Part shown: positions 16,688 to 23,444 of the stretch, piece by piece
Layout: every line of letters begins with the position of its first letter
How positions within the stretch are numbered: the stretch's first letter is position 1
NCBI GenBank assembly: GCA_021792045.1
Contig: JAJYVJ010000012.1
Coordinates: forward strand, 1 to 24,836
DNA: 24,836 nt
Reading direction: 5' to 3'
Source: Thermoplasmata archaeon
Lineage (GTDB): Archaea > Thermoplasmatota > Thermoplasmata > Thermoplasmatales > Thermoplasmataceae
Made by a program: the position numbers and the translations under genes
The notes under the pieces: model-generated
Seen by the model: only the letters and a program-made list of their open reading frames with translations
The model's database searches: none
Told to the model about the DNA's origin: nothing

Positions 16688-17853
16688 CAGACTATACCCC
16701 CTGCAATCTGTTTCTTGACGTCCTGGATTTTCTTGAGAACGGATTCTGCGTCATTCACGAACTGCGTGACCTCTGCCTGGTAGACGTCAAGCATGCCCTC
16801 TTTCTTGACTAACTGCCCTGCCATGTTCACAGCTTCGAGGGCTTCCTTCTCAGCATCGCCGAGGTTGCCGTTCTTCATCAGATCCCCGACCTTCGTAAGC
16901 TTCTCCTGTGCTGCCCTGAGTTCCTTCGGGTATAATGTGTCAAGGGCCTTGTTGAATGCGTTAAGCTGCTCGTCATTGTCCTGCAGAATGTATTTCGCCA
17001 CATCAACGGCAGACTTCTTTATAGGCATGTCCATGAGCCATGAATACGTTGCCACAAGGAACGGAAGGTATGTTTTTCCTATCGCTGTCCTGTCAGATAC
17101 GAAGATTCCGTTCATCCTCATCGTTGAAACGAGGGTAGCGATAATGTCTGCAATCTCCCCGGCATGTGCCTTCTCAAAAGTCTCTATTTCCGCATAGGCC
17201 TCATCCAACTCCTGCATGGATATGCCGGTCTTTACTGCACCGTTCTTATTCAGGTTAAGCATGATCCCGTTCTTGATCTTGTCAGACGGTATAGGTGAAA
17301 CAAAATGCTTCAACAGGATTCGGTCGTAGAATGCCTGCAACTCATCCCCCTGTGGAAGTTCATTTGACGCGGCGAACATGGATATCAGCGGAACAGAATG
17401 CACGGTTCCGTCGGCATCCACGAAAACCCTCTCGTTCATTATGTTCAGAAGAGTGTTCAGCGTTTCGGAAGAACCCTTGAAAACCTCGTCTATGAAGGCA
17501 ATGTTGGCTTCCGGCAGCTTTCCCTTCATCATCCTGACGTATTTGCCCTGCCTGAATGCTATCGGATCTATCGCGCCGACAATGTCGTCTGGTATGCTGT
17601 ACTTGCTCAGAAGGTAGTAATAGAATTTTCCACCTATCCTGTCAGTGAGGGATTTCAGCAATGCCGACTTAGCGGTTCCCGGTTCCCCTATCAATACGCA
17701 ATGGTTTCTGCTCAGTAATGCAAGCAGGGCTACCTTTGCCTCCTCATCCCTTCCGATGAACTCGGAACTTAGCTCCGCCAGTATCTTCCTGGCTTTCTCT
17801 TTATGGCTGGCCACTCTTTCTTGCGGTTGTAAAACTGTTTCCAATTTCCTCAA
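16687..17853 (-). CDS. MoxR-family AAA+ ATPase
   Basis: A 388-residue AAA+ ATPase of the MoxR type. Walker A is GEPGTAKSALLK (about 56-67) and Walker B is IAFIDEVFKG (about 117-126), with a SETLNTLLNIMNER block and a sensor 1 region MFAASNELPQ after it, in the order usual for MoxR. The C-terminal 120 residues are helical. The start is TTG: the codon at 17853 sits directly on a GAGGAG sequence, so the in-frame TTG at 17844, nine bases downstream of it, is an equally good choice. A TATA box lies about 30 bases upstream. It heads the MoxR-VWA-coiled-coil operon and is transcribed divergently from the gene at 18006. Confidence 0.9.
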   Translation of the reverse strand: MRKLETVLQPQERVASHKEKARKILAELSSEFIGRDEEAKVALLALLSRNHCVLIGEPGTAKSALLKSLTDRIGGKFYYYLLSKYSIPDDIVGAIDPIAFRQGKYVRMMKGKLPEANIAFIDEVFKGSSETLNTLLNIMNERVFVDADGTVHSVPLISMFAASNELPQGDELQAFYDRILLKHFVSPIPSDKIKNGIMLNLNKNGAVKTGISMQELDEAYAEIETFEKAHAGEIADIIATLVSTMRMNGIFVSDRTAIGKTYLPFLVATYSWLMDMPIKKSAVDVAKYILQDNDEQLNAFNKALDTLYPKELRAAQEKLTKVGDLMKNGNLGDAEKEALEAVNMAGQLVKKEGMLDVYQAEVTQFVNDAESVLKKIQDVKKQIAGGIV

Positions 17854-17880
17854 CTCCTCAGCACTACATCCATAATGTGC

Positions 17881-17887
17881 ATATATA
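17881..17887 (-). promoter_or_regulatory. TATA box of the MoxR operon
   Basis: ATATATA, read on the minus strand within TTATATATGC, is centred about 27-30 bases before the TTG start at 17853. This would place transcription initiation almost at the start codon. Confidence 0.6.
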
Positions 17888-17901
17888 ACTTTGCCTATAT
17901 C

Positions 17902-17943
17902 TGATACTTATTATCGCATTTAAAAGGAGATACCATAGTATCA
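17902..17943. promoter_or_regulatory. Inverted repeat between divergent promoters, possible operator
   Basis: TGATACT (17902-17908) and AGTATCA (17937-17943) form a perfect 7-bp inverted repeat with a 28-base centre. It lies between the MoxR operon TATA box and the TATA box of the divergent gene, where one regulator could control both. Confidence 0.35.
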
Positions 17944-17973
17944 TTTTCACACAAACCAACTAATTGCGATATC

Positions 17974-17980
17974 TTTTAAT
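17974..17980 (+). promoter_or_regulatory. TATA-like box for the gene at 18006
   Basis: TTTTAAT centred about 29 bases before ATG 18006 with no ribosome binding site between, consistent with a leaderless transcript. It decides the start: in-frame ATGs at 17964 and 17991 lie before or too close to the box. Confidence 0.5.
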
Positions 17981-18005
17981 GCGCGAAGATATGTGTTCAT
18001 TCATT

Positions 18006-18335
18006 ATGACGGTAGATCAGCAGGAAACAGAATCGAAACCGGCGAAGAAGCCAAACAAGAAACCATTCAGTTACATCCCCGGAGATAAAAGGTTCAAGGA
18101 CCCTGAATCGCTTGGAATAGACGATTTCTCCATTACCGTAGACGGGAAGAGGATACCGCTGAAGCTGAGGGCAAAGATCGACGGTCATACCACCCAGGTT
18201 TGGCTGTTTGCCGATAACGCACCGTACAAACCTTACGAGCTTACGTATCACAAGGAATACAAGGCGTTCCTGCGAACAATCAACGTGATAAGGAAGATTT
18301 ATGGTTCGGAAAGAGCACAAGAAGAAGGCAAATAA
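18006..18335 (+). CDS. Small basic protein of unknown function
   Basis: A 109-residue protein from ATG 18006, chosen because of the TATA box about 29 bases upstream. The first 20 residues are Lys/Pro-rich (KPAKKPNKKP) and probably disordered. The rest is a compact, strand-rich region (DDFSITVDGKRIPLKLRAKI, then HTTQVWLFADNAPYKPYEL) ending in a helix that contains FLRTINVIRKIYG. It is divergent from the MoxR operon and shares its more GC-rich codon use, so it probably belongs to the same module, possibly as regulator or substrate. No family is recognised. Confidence 0.65.
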   Translation: MTVDQQETESKPAKKPNKKPFSYIPGDKRFKDPESLGIDDFSITVDGKRIPLKLRAKIDGHTTQVWLFADNAPYKPYELTYHKEYKAFLRTINVIRKIYGSERAQEEGK

Positions 18336-18646
18336 TTTGTTATGATCAGAAGGGATCTACAAGAACTGGTCAACTGTTATTTCAATTTCCTTAATTTCCT
18401 TAGATACTAGAGACAACTCAGAGATTCAAAGAACACAGACCATTCAGGAAGCAATTGGATTGACTCAGTTACTGCGTGGTTGCTTTCAAACCATCCCAAG
18501 ATGGGATCGTACAGGAAGGCTAGCGATCTACCGATCCGCAATGCATATGGATGTGAAATTTCTAACGCGCAACAATCGCCATAGCTATAAACTAAAATTT
18601 ATTATTGTTCTGAGTTATAAAAGCAGAAATGAGAGAATTTTTTCCT
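18336..18646 (+). other. Intergenic stretch with a short protein-like remnant
   Basis: There is no intact gene. A plus-strand frame open from 18411 to the TAG at 18582-18584 has 57 codons and no ATG until late; it reads as protein-like (SNWIDSVTAWLLSNHPKMGSY, then ASDLPIRNAYG), as if it were the tail of a decayed gene, perhaps a transposase. An inverted repeat ATCCCA/TGGGAT lies near 18493-18507. The last 35 bases hold the promoter of the next transcript. Confidence 0.35.
18616..18622 (+). promoter_or_regulatory. TATA box for the micro-ORF/PIN transcript
   Basis: TATAAAA, centred 27-28 bases before ATG 18647. The spacing is what is expected for a leaderless archaeal transcript beginning at that ATG, not at the PIN gene's own start. 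Confidence 0.6.
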
Positions 18647-18712
18647 ATGCAAGTTCCATCACGAAGAAAGAAACCTAAAAGAAGGAAACCTCGTCGTCCG
18701 AGGAGTCCATGA
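18647..18712 (+). CDS. 21-residue highly basic micro-ORF ahead of the PIN gene
   Basis: ATG 18647 to TGA 18710-18712 encodes a 21-residue peptide (starts MQVPSRRKKPKRRK) with 11 Arg/Lys. The TATA box is correctly placed to start the transcript at this ATG. The TGA is immediately followed by the ATG of the PIN gene in the same frame, and an AGGAG ribosome binding site for the PIN gene lies within the micro-ORF at 18701-18705. Its RRKKPK block echoes the RRKKPRP at the PIN N terminus. It could be a regulatory leader, a tiny antitoxin or a decayed N terminus of the nuclease; chance cannot be excluded. Confidence 0.45.
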   Translation: MQVPSRRKKPKRRKPRRPRSP

Positions 18713-19312
18713 ATGAGTATTCGACGTAAGAAACCTAGGCCTTACCTTGATTCCAACATAATTCTTGATTATATCAGAAACAGAAAAAATGACTCTGTTC
18801 TTCTCTTGGAAACCATTAAAAGAAGAAAATTACGAACTTGGACGTCTTTTTATACCCTTCTCGAGGTAATAGACAAAGAGCAGGAAAACAAATGGATATG
18901 GAAGAGAGCTCAACAAGGCGAAACTTTTGACGATATTTTAAGAACAAGATATCCGCGCAATCTTTCCAGAGACGAGTTGAGGTCGGTTTATGATGACGTT
19001 GTAAAGAAATTTATGGCTGACTTTGTAGATACCGACATTCTGTATTTGAATGTACCGTATGATGAGGATTGGGATGACATCTTGCAAATGATGGTGAAAT
19101 CCAACATTTCGATAGGTGACTCAATACAGTTGGATGCAGCAATCAAAAGCGGCAGCAATGTCTTCATTACCAGAGACAGTGGGTTAATCAAAATAATCTC
19201 AGAAATGCCTCCGCTATCGAGAAATAATATGATAGCTTCCCTCCCTCAAGATCTTGAAAAGTCACTCAAGAATAATGGTATATTACCGATCGTGCCAAAC
19301 GGGACGCACTAA
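18713..19312 (+). CDS. PIN-domain ribonuclease, VapC-like
   Basis: A 199-residue PIN-fold protein, predicted metal-dependent RNase. The acidic residues are all visible: Asp13 in YLDSNIILDYI, Glu51 in LLEVID, Asp136 and Asp141 in IGDSIQLDAAI, and Asp155 in FITRDSGL. It is longer than ordinary VapC toxins (about 130-140 residues) because of a charged insert between about 55 and 125. The start ATG 18713 abuts the TGA of the upstream 21-residue frame and uses an AGGAG sequence about eight bases before. No conventional VapB antitoxin (AbrB, ribbon-helix-helix or similar) flanks it. It may be a toxin whose partner is the basic micro-ORF, or a stand-alone PIN nuclease. Confidence 0.85.
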   Translation: MSIRRKKPRPYLDSNIILDYIRNRKNDSVLLLETIKRRKLRTWTSFYTLLEVIDKEQENKWIWKRAQQGETFDDILRTRYPRNLSRDELRSVYDDVVKKFMADFVDTDILYLNVPYDEDWDDILQMMVKSNISIGDSIQLDAAIKSGSNVFITRDSGLIKIISEMPPLSRNNMIASLPQDLEKSLKNNGILPIVPNGTH

Positions 19313-19456
19313 ATTCTTCATATCATTCCTCCTTGTATTGTACTGGTTACAACTGCATCTTCTATTTAATTATCGTGACTCACTCAGGTCCCATGGAGAT
19401 GCGAGAATTCACTTCACTTTCTGGTCTCGCGATTTTCCAGTTTTAACCCTTTAAAA

Positions 19457-19500
19457 CGCAAAAAGGGGAACGCCAGATCTTCTGATCCAACATTCCCCTT
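19457..19500 (-). terminator. Terminator-like hairpin, copy 1
   Basis: On the minus strand AAGGGGAA pairs with TTCCCCTT and is followed by TTTGCGTTTT. It is the outer member of a tandem pair after the operon's last gene. Confidence 0.55.
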
Positions 19501-19591
19501 AATTCAATCTTCTAGTATTTAACTGCTGATGGAAGAAAGTTCCAATAGTCTCTACATTTCTTCCATGCATTTTTAAATACGCGGCTTCCGA

Positions 19592-19634
19592 AACGCAAAA
19601 AGGGGAAGCCCGCCATTGCGAACTTCCCCTCTTA
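19592..19634 (-). terminator. Terminator-like hairpin, copy 2
   Basis: On the minus strand GAGGGGAAG pairs with CTTCCCCTT and is followed by TTTGCGTTTCGG. It begins only a few bases after the stop of the 67-residue gene (19637). Confidence 0.6.
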
Positions 19635-19636
19635 TT

Positions 19637-19840
19637 TTATGGAAGGATGATACCCGATTTCCTTGCAAGATCACTCAACTTGTTATACAGGTCTTCAAGG
19701 GCGATATGAATGAGATTCGCATCCGTGAACCTCCCCTCGTCGCCTTCCTTGCGTTTGTATCCATAATCCTTGTTCGTGATAATCTTGTTGATGGCATCCA
19801 TCAGGGATACCGTATCATCTTCCAAAACCACTGTTCTCAT
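19637..19840 (-). CDS. Small protein of unknown function, last gene of the PCNA operon
   Basis: A 67-residue protein. It opens with a strand-like MRTVVLEDDTVSL followed by helices, a layout compatible with a ribbon-helix-helix or similar small DNA-binding fold, but the match is only by shape. The ribosome binding site AGGAGA directly follows a GCC-GGAA-GGC hairpin (19854-19863), the leader type shared with three other genes of the operon. Tandem terminator-like hairpins follow it. Confidence 0.65.
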   Translation of the reverse strand: MRTVVLEDDTVSLMDAINKIITNKDYGYKRKEGDEGRFTDANLIHIALEDLYNKLSDLARKSGIILP

Positions 19841-19853
19841 CTTTCTGTCTCCT

Positions 19854-19863
19854 GCCTTCCGGC
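19854..19863 (-). promoter_or_regulatory. Hairpin-SD leader, member 1
   Basis: On the minus strand TTTTATATC, then the GCCGGAAGGC hairpin with GGAA loop, then AGGAGA and ATG at 19840. Same layout as at 20779, 22212 and 23885. Confidence 0.6.
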
Positions 19864-19881
19864 GATATAAAATTTAACATG

Positions 19882-20769
19882 TCAGCCGAACACGTCCGGA
19901 ACCCATCTTCTGCCTGCACCAAGAAGGACCAGCCGCATATCGTTGAGCTTGTTCACGATCTCGTCCGAAGTTTTCCGGATCTCCTGTGGAACGTCAACTT
20001 TCGGCATGTATCCTATCTTTGTCACGTATCCGTTCTCGGGCGTATTCAAGAGCTGGTTAACATGTTCTTCAAATAAATATTTCAACTCTGCAAGGTGATT
20101 CTGAAACCACCTTCTCTTTTTAAGCTCGGGCATGTTTTTCAGACTGTCTGCCCTTGCCATCATGTCGTTATAGTATTCCTCGATCTTCTCGTCCTCGAAC
20201 CCGGCAAGGTCATATCCAAGCCAGTAGAGGGCAGATCGGAGGTATATGTATCTGTTTCTCAGTTCTTCAAGCATCCACATGGCTTCATTGCCAGGTGGCC
20301 TTGGTCCAGGCATCAAGCTGTCATGCTCAAGCCGGACCGTCGTCAATACGTTCCTGAAAAATTCATCTTCAGGAACTTGTGTCTGTGGTGAGAAATCATG
20401 GAAACTGTCACCGGTAAATATCTTAAGTTTACCGAATATTTCCCTCACCACGTAATTTGTTCTTCTGTCGTTGCTTGTTGTTATCAATCCATAACCGAGC
20501 AGATCGTCAAAACAGACAGGAACCTTCGTTCTCGGCACGAAGGGCATGTTCTTACTCCATGCCCTCACGTAATATTCCCTTTCAAAAAACTCTCCATCGA
20601 CCCGTTCAACCTCCTTGATTGTTTCGTAAGTCACGTATGTGCTTACCGGATCGGGAATGGGTTTTCCGTAAACGTATGGTTCCCAATATTCTGCCACATG
20701 GGCATCGTATATGCTTCCGCCCATTGTCAGCTCTACTCGGTCTATTTTTAATTCAACCAACTTTCCCAC
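19882..20769 (-). CDS. Unknown protein of the PCNA operon
   Basis: A 295-residue protein that I do not recognise. It begins at GTG 20769, four bases after a GGAGG ribosome binding site that is fused to a GCC-GAAA-GGC hairpin; a TTG nine bases further in is an alternative. The N-terminal half is strand-rich and aromatic (AEYWEPYVYGKPIPDP, EREYYVRAWSKNMPF); the C-terminal half is helical and charged (NRYIYLRSALYWLGYDLAG, then MPELKKRRWFQNHLAELKYL). No membrane segment, cysteine cluster or nucleotide motif is seen. It follows the N-terminally extended PCNA gene, so a clamp-dependent replication or packaging role is possible but unproven. Confidence 0.7.
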   Translation of the reverse strand: MGKLVELKIDRVELTMGGSIYDAHVAEYWEPYVYGKPIPDPVSTYVTYETIKEVERVDGEFFEREYYVRAWSKNMPFVPRTKVPVCFDDLLGYGLITTSNDRRTNYVVREIFGKLKIFTGDSFHDFSPQTQVPEDEFFRNVLTTVRLEHDSLMPGPRPPGNEAMWMLEELRNRYIYLRSALYWLGYDLAGFEDEKIEEYYNDMMARADSLKNMPELKKRRWFQNHLAELKYLFEEHVNQLLNTPENGYVTKIGYMPKVDVPQEIRKTSDEIVNKLNDMRLVLLGAGRRWVPDVFG

Positions 20770-20773
20770 TTTT

Positions 20774-20788
20774 CCTCCGCCTTTCGGC
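20774..20788 (-). promoter_or_regulatory. Hairpin-SD leader, member 2
   Basis: On the minus strand ATTTTATTTA, then GCCGAAAGGC (20779-20788, GAAA loop), then GGAGG (20774-20778), then the GTG start at 20769. Confidence 0.65.
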
Positions 20789-20828
20789 TAAATAAAATTA
20801 TAATTAATGTATTAAGTTTCTCGCTCCA

Positions 20829-21866
20829 TCACTCTGCGCGTGGAGCCAGTAAAAATGTTATGTTCGTATATCCACGATTTCCGGAATACCTTACAGTAAC
20901 CGGATAATTTGTTTTCAATTCGATTTTAAGTTCATCGTTTTTCTTGAGAAATCTCAAGAAGTTCATGAAGTACTCAGCCGGATACAGCGCCGATACAGTG
21001 TCCGGTCCGTATATCCTAAAGTCCTTCATCATGTCAATAGGTATCTCTGTTTTCACTTCTTCGCTGTCAGATTTTGCTTTCAGTATGACAGACCTCGTTA
21101 CCGGGTCCATCATGATCTTGAATTCATCTGATACATGCTCTGCTTTTCCAAGAAAATCTTTCAGATATCCAGCATTAATGACGAAATAATTTTCCGCCAC
21201 AATGACTGGCATCTTCGGGGTTGTCACTTCATTCGGATCGAGCAGCGGAATCCTTATAGAATTCAGCCCGTCACTGACGGTACATGTTTCGCTCTTACTC
21301 TTGTTCCACTCAAACGTTACTGTATCCTTCGGATTCAGTTTCAGGTCCAGTATCTTACCCAAGGCGATCGCATACCTTGCGTCGTTCTCGTCAAAATACC
21401 ACTCGATAAATGTCTCCCTGCTCATGACCACGTCTACCATGGCCACGTGCGCCGGGTCCACTATTCTTGTATGCAGCCCTTCCCTTGAGATTTCGAGTAT
21501 ACCCTCGTCCGCAAATCTTGTCAATATTTGCAGTACTGGCTTGAGAAGACCGTAATCCACTCTGGATACGCCTCTAACGTTATTCAAGTGTATTTGCATT
21601 AGCTTCTTCTTCTCAGCCTCGCTCAACTCCGGGGCGACTTTCGCAGGTTCCTTATCTTCCTGGCTCTTCGCCAGTTCCTCTGCTTTCGCCGCCCTTCTCT
21701 TTGCTGCACCAACAAGAAGACCCGGTTGGTCGTATTCATCTACAGTGGCGTTCTTTGGCTCATTGCTTTCGCTCTGTGCCTGGACGTCTACCTGTTCCGT
21801 CTTCTGTGGTTCTATTCCCTCTCTCTTTTCCGATTCTGTGGCTTTACCCACTTCTGTGTTTTCCAT
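20829..21866 (-). CDS. PCNA-like sliding clamp with a long N-terminal extension
   Basis: A 345-residue homologue of the archaeal sliding clamp, which encircles DNA and tethers polymerase and other partners. The PCNA core starts near residue 90 (MQIHLNNVRG) and is about 250 residues, the family's usual length. Landmarks are EGLHTRIVDPAHVAMVDV, the interdomain region with PVIVAENYFVINAGYLKDFL, and the C terminus TNITFLLAPRAE, equivalent to the LAPRIE-type tail. The first 90 residues are charged, Glu/Lys/Ala/Gln-rich and probably disordered, an unusual addition that could be a tether for partners. It has a 25-base leader block identical to that of the second PCNA gene. It differs strongly from that paralogue, so the two may form a heteromeric ring. 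Confidence 0.9.
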   Translation of the reverse strand: MENTEVGKATESEKREGIEPQKTEQVDVQAQSESNEPKNATVDEYDQPGLLVGAAKRRAAKAEELAKSQEDKEPAKVAPELSEAEKKKLMQIHLNNVRGVSRVDYGLLKPVLQILTRFADEGILEISREGLHTRIVDPAHVAMVDVVMSRETFIEWYFDENDARYAIALGKILDLKLNPKDTVTFEWNKSKSETCTVSDGLNSIRIPLLDPNEVTTPKMPVIVAENYFVINAGYLKDFLGKAEHVSDEFKIMMDPVTRSVILKAKSDSEEVKTEIPIDMMKDFRIYGPDTVSALYPAEYFMNFLRFLKKNDELKIELKTNYPVTVRYSGNRGYTNITFLLAPRAE

Positions 21867-21875
21867 TTCTTTTTT

Positions 21876-21905
21876 CTCCTCCCGGAATTCATACCGGGCA
21901 ACATA
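21876..21905 (-). promoter_or_regulatory. PCNA-type hairpin leader, copy 1
   Basis: On the minus strand TATGTTG, then CCCGG-TATGAATT-CCGGG, then GAGGAG and ATG 21866. Bases 21881-21905 are identical to 24747-24771 upstream of the other PCNA gene. The stem sits directly on the ribosome binding site. Confidence 0.75.
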
Positions 21906-21911
21906 GGGGGC

Positions 21912-22196
21912 TTAACCCTCCCGATCCGGATTGTTCGTAATACAATCGATCAGCCTCCTTGGGGCTTTGTCATACTTCCGCAAATGATCCATGGACTGTT
22001 CAAGCGCGTAAATCGCCTGGCGTCCCTTATTATCCAAAACCTCATAGTAATCTATCGTGTCTATCACCGCAATCATATCCAGATCGGGTTTGTCTGTTAC
22101 TGCCCTCACAAATTCCACCAAGTCCTCTGTCGTATTCTTTGAATACTTCAGGATATACCTGGCAGTTTCCTTTTCATCTCTGCTCATTCGTTTCAT
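21912..22196 (-). CDS. Small helical protein of unknown function
   Basis: A 94-residue, mostly helical, charged protein (MKRMSRDEKETARYILKY, then DLVEFVRAVTDKPDLD), lacking any motif I recognise. The start ATG 22196 lies 10 bases after a GGAGG ribosome binding site fused to a GCCC-GAAA-GGGC hairpin. Its stop is just upstream of the leader of the extended PCNA gene, so the two are probably cotranscribed. Confidence 0.65.
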   Translation of the reverse strand: MKRMSRDEKETARYILKYSKNTTEDLVEFVRAVTDKPDLDMIAVIDTIDYYEVLDNKGRQAIYALEQSMDHLRKYDKAPRRLIDCITNNPDREG

Positions 22197-22206
22197 TTTT
22201 TCAATT

Positions 22207-22223
22207 CCTCCGCCCTTTCGGGC
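22207..22223 (-). promoter_or_regulatory. Hairpin-SD leader, member 3
   Basis: On the minus strand, starting right after the upstream stop: TTTTATTTT, GCCCGAAAGGGC (22212-22223), GGAGG (22207-22211), ATG 22196. It is the longest stem of the set. Confidence 0.65.
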
Positions 22224-22232
22224 AAAATAAAA

Positions 22233-22523
22233 TTATTGTTTTCCGTTCCTCAAGGATATAATCATCTCGACCCTTCGATCTACAGACAATTCCAAGACTT
22301 TCCTGAGTTTCTCTATTGTATGTTCGCTATAAGCCAGGTAGAGCCCTATTATGGACTCTATAGCTGATAGCATGATGTCATCACTTATTTGTTTCTTTGT
22401 TGCTAATTCCAGGATGTCTCTTATTGCCTGCTTTACAGCATTATACTTCTGCCTCTCCTCTGGCTGAATACTATCCTCAGTCGGAAATAGTTTTACCATT
22501 TTTTCCACGTCTTTGTCATTCAT
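22233..22523 (-). CDS. Small helical protein of unknown function
   Basis: A 96-residue protein from ATG 22523. In-frame ATG 22535 and TTG 22547 exist, but 22523 is favoured because the preceding bases TGTAGCC-ATGAA match those at the start of the gene at 23433. It is helical and charged, with a hydrophobic middle (DDIMLSAIESIIGLYLAY) more like a packed helix than a membrane span. There is no Shine-Dalgarno sequence. A terminator-like hairpin lies immediately upstream (22544-22581), so it may need its own promoter or antitermination. Confidence 0.6.
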   Translation of the reverse strand: MNDKDVEKMVKLFPTEDSIQPEERQKYNAVKQAIRDILELATKKQISDDIMLSAIESIIGLYLAYSEHTIEKLRKVLELSVDRRVEMIISLRNGKQ

Positions 22524-22540
22524 GGCTACATTCATACATA

Positions 22541-22586
22541 AACGCAAAGAGGGGAAGCCCCCTTTCGTGAACTTCCCCTTTACTTT
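22541..22586 (-). terminator. Terminator-like hairpin, copy 3
   Basis: On the minus strand AAGGGGAAG pairs with CTTCCCCTC and is followed by TTTGCGTTTATG. It resembles the hairpins at 19457 and 19592 and lies between the zinc-ribbon gene and the 96-residue gene, inside the presumed operon. Confidence 0.55.
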
Positions 22587-22622
22587 TTAATGAAATCAAG
22601 GCAAAATAAAATTAATGTCGAT

Positions 22623-23066
22623 TTAAAATTCAAAATCCTGTGGTCTGATCGGCAGAACGACAGGGATAAATTTTTCCTCCTTTTGAGGAATCTTACGTAT
22701 AGGTTCATCACGCTTTTTCGTATTGAACTCTTCGTCGACTTCCGCGGCCAACTCATAGGTTCCAGTATCGTCCCCGTCTTCGTCGATTATCCTGGTGATC
22801 GTCCCATCCTTTGCGAGTTTTTCCACAAATTCCGTGACGCTCATATCAAGATTCTCACCGCAGTTAGGACACTGGATCTTATATGTGACATCCGCATCGT
22901 CCTCATCATACGACCTAACGTCATTGAGCCATTCCGTCTCCCAATTCTTGTCGCTGCCATCATCCCTGCATGATAACATTGTATCAATATCGGTCAAAAT
23001 ACCGGTAACGCGGTATTCGACTTTCACATTGTTCACTATTGCATAATTACATTTCTTGCAGTTCAT
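22623..23066 (-). CDS. Zinc-ribbon protein of unknown function
   Basis: A 147-residue acidic protein with two cysteine pairs, CKKC at residues 3-6 and CPNC near residue 66, that could bind one zinc as a split ribbon. Two further cysteines are present (one near residue 33). Between and after them are Asp-rich stretches (RSYDEDDADVTY, IDEDGDDTG). Its start at 23066 has an AGGAG ribosome binding site that lies in the loop of a small TTGC/GCAA stem, which could mask it. A terminator-like hairpin follows its stop. It may be a transcription- or replication-associated zinc protein; the family is unknown. Confidence 0.65.
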   Translation of the reverse strand: MNCKKCNYAIVNNVKVEYRVTGILTDIDTMLSCRDDGSDKNWETEWLNDVRSYDEDDADVTYKIQCPNCGENLDMSVTEFVEKLAKDGTITRIIDEDGDDTGTYELAAEVDEEFNTKKRDEPIRKIPQKEEKFIPVVLPIRPQDFEF

Positions 23067-23097
23067 TTTGCATCTCCTGCAACATAAATAAAATAAA

Positions 23098-23433
23098 TTA
23101 TCCGATTACGCGGAAAATTCCATCTTTAACGATTATTTCGACTGTGTCGCCGTAATCACCATGTACCATGTCCTCAACAAACTCATCAATCAACCATGGG
23201 TTGTCCTCATCACCATACGCCACTACGTATTCCCCCGGGTTCATGTTAGTAAGAACAATGTCTTCCATGCTGTCGCCGCCACACTCGTCCTCAATATCTT
23301 GCAAGCTCAATTCGCTTGAATAAGCTTCCTCTTGTCTTTTCCGCACTCTCTTTGCTGCCTTTTCCAAATAGTTTTCATGATGCACCAGGTCAGAAGTCAT
23401 GCTAACCTGTTCATCAAATAAATCATTGTTCAT
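23098..23433 (-). CDS. Acidic small protein of unknown function
   Basis: A 111-residue protein with a basic helix (residues about 22-35, YLEKAAKRVRKRQEEAY) followed by a strongly acidic, strand-rich second half (DECGGDSMEDIVL, then VEDMVHGDYGD). It starts 11 bases after the upstream gene's stop, without a Shine-Dalgarno sequence; the start context TGTAGCC-ATGAA is shared with the gene at 22523. No cofactor motif is visible. The acidity could suggest a DNA-mimic or partner-binding role, which is speculation. Confidence 0.65.
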   Translation of the reverse strand: MNNDLFDEQVSMTSDLVHHENYLEKAAKRVRKRQEEAYSSELSLQDIEDECGGDSMEDIVLTNMNPGEYVVAYGDEDNPWLIDEFVEDMVHGDYGDTVEIIVKDGIFRVIG

Positions 23434-23444
23434 GGCTACATAAA

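Larger units (their letters stand above)
19313..19636. other. Intergenic stretch with two terminator-like hairpins
   Basis: It contains two similar hairpins (19464-19499 and 19598-19630), probably terminating the minus-strand operon from the right. Between them a 23-codon minus-strand frame beginning MHGRNVETIG (about 19572 down to 19501) is open, but I see no start signal supporting it. Confidence 0.5.

Noticed and set aside
19457..19634. The two similar hairpins as a CRISPR array
   Set aside because: There are only two nearby units, 135 bases apart, with an inverted-repeat and T-tail structure; no regular spacer layout or cas genes are present.
21701..22142. Hydrophobic plus-strand frame resembling a membrane protein
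   Set aside because: It is antisense to the charged PCNA extension and the small helical gene; T-rich complement of Glu/Lys codons produces false hydrophobicity.
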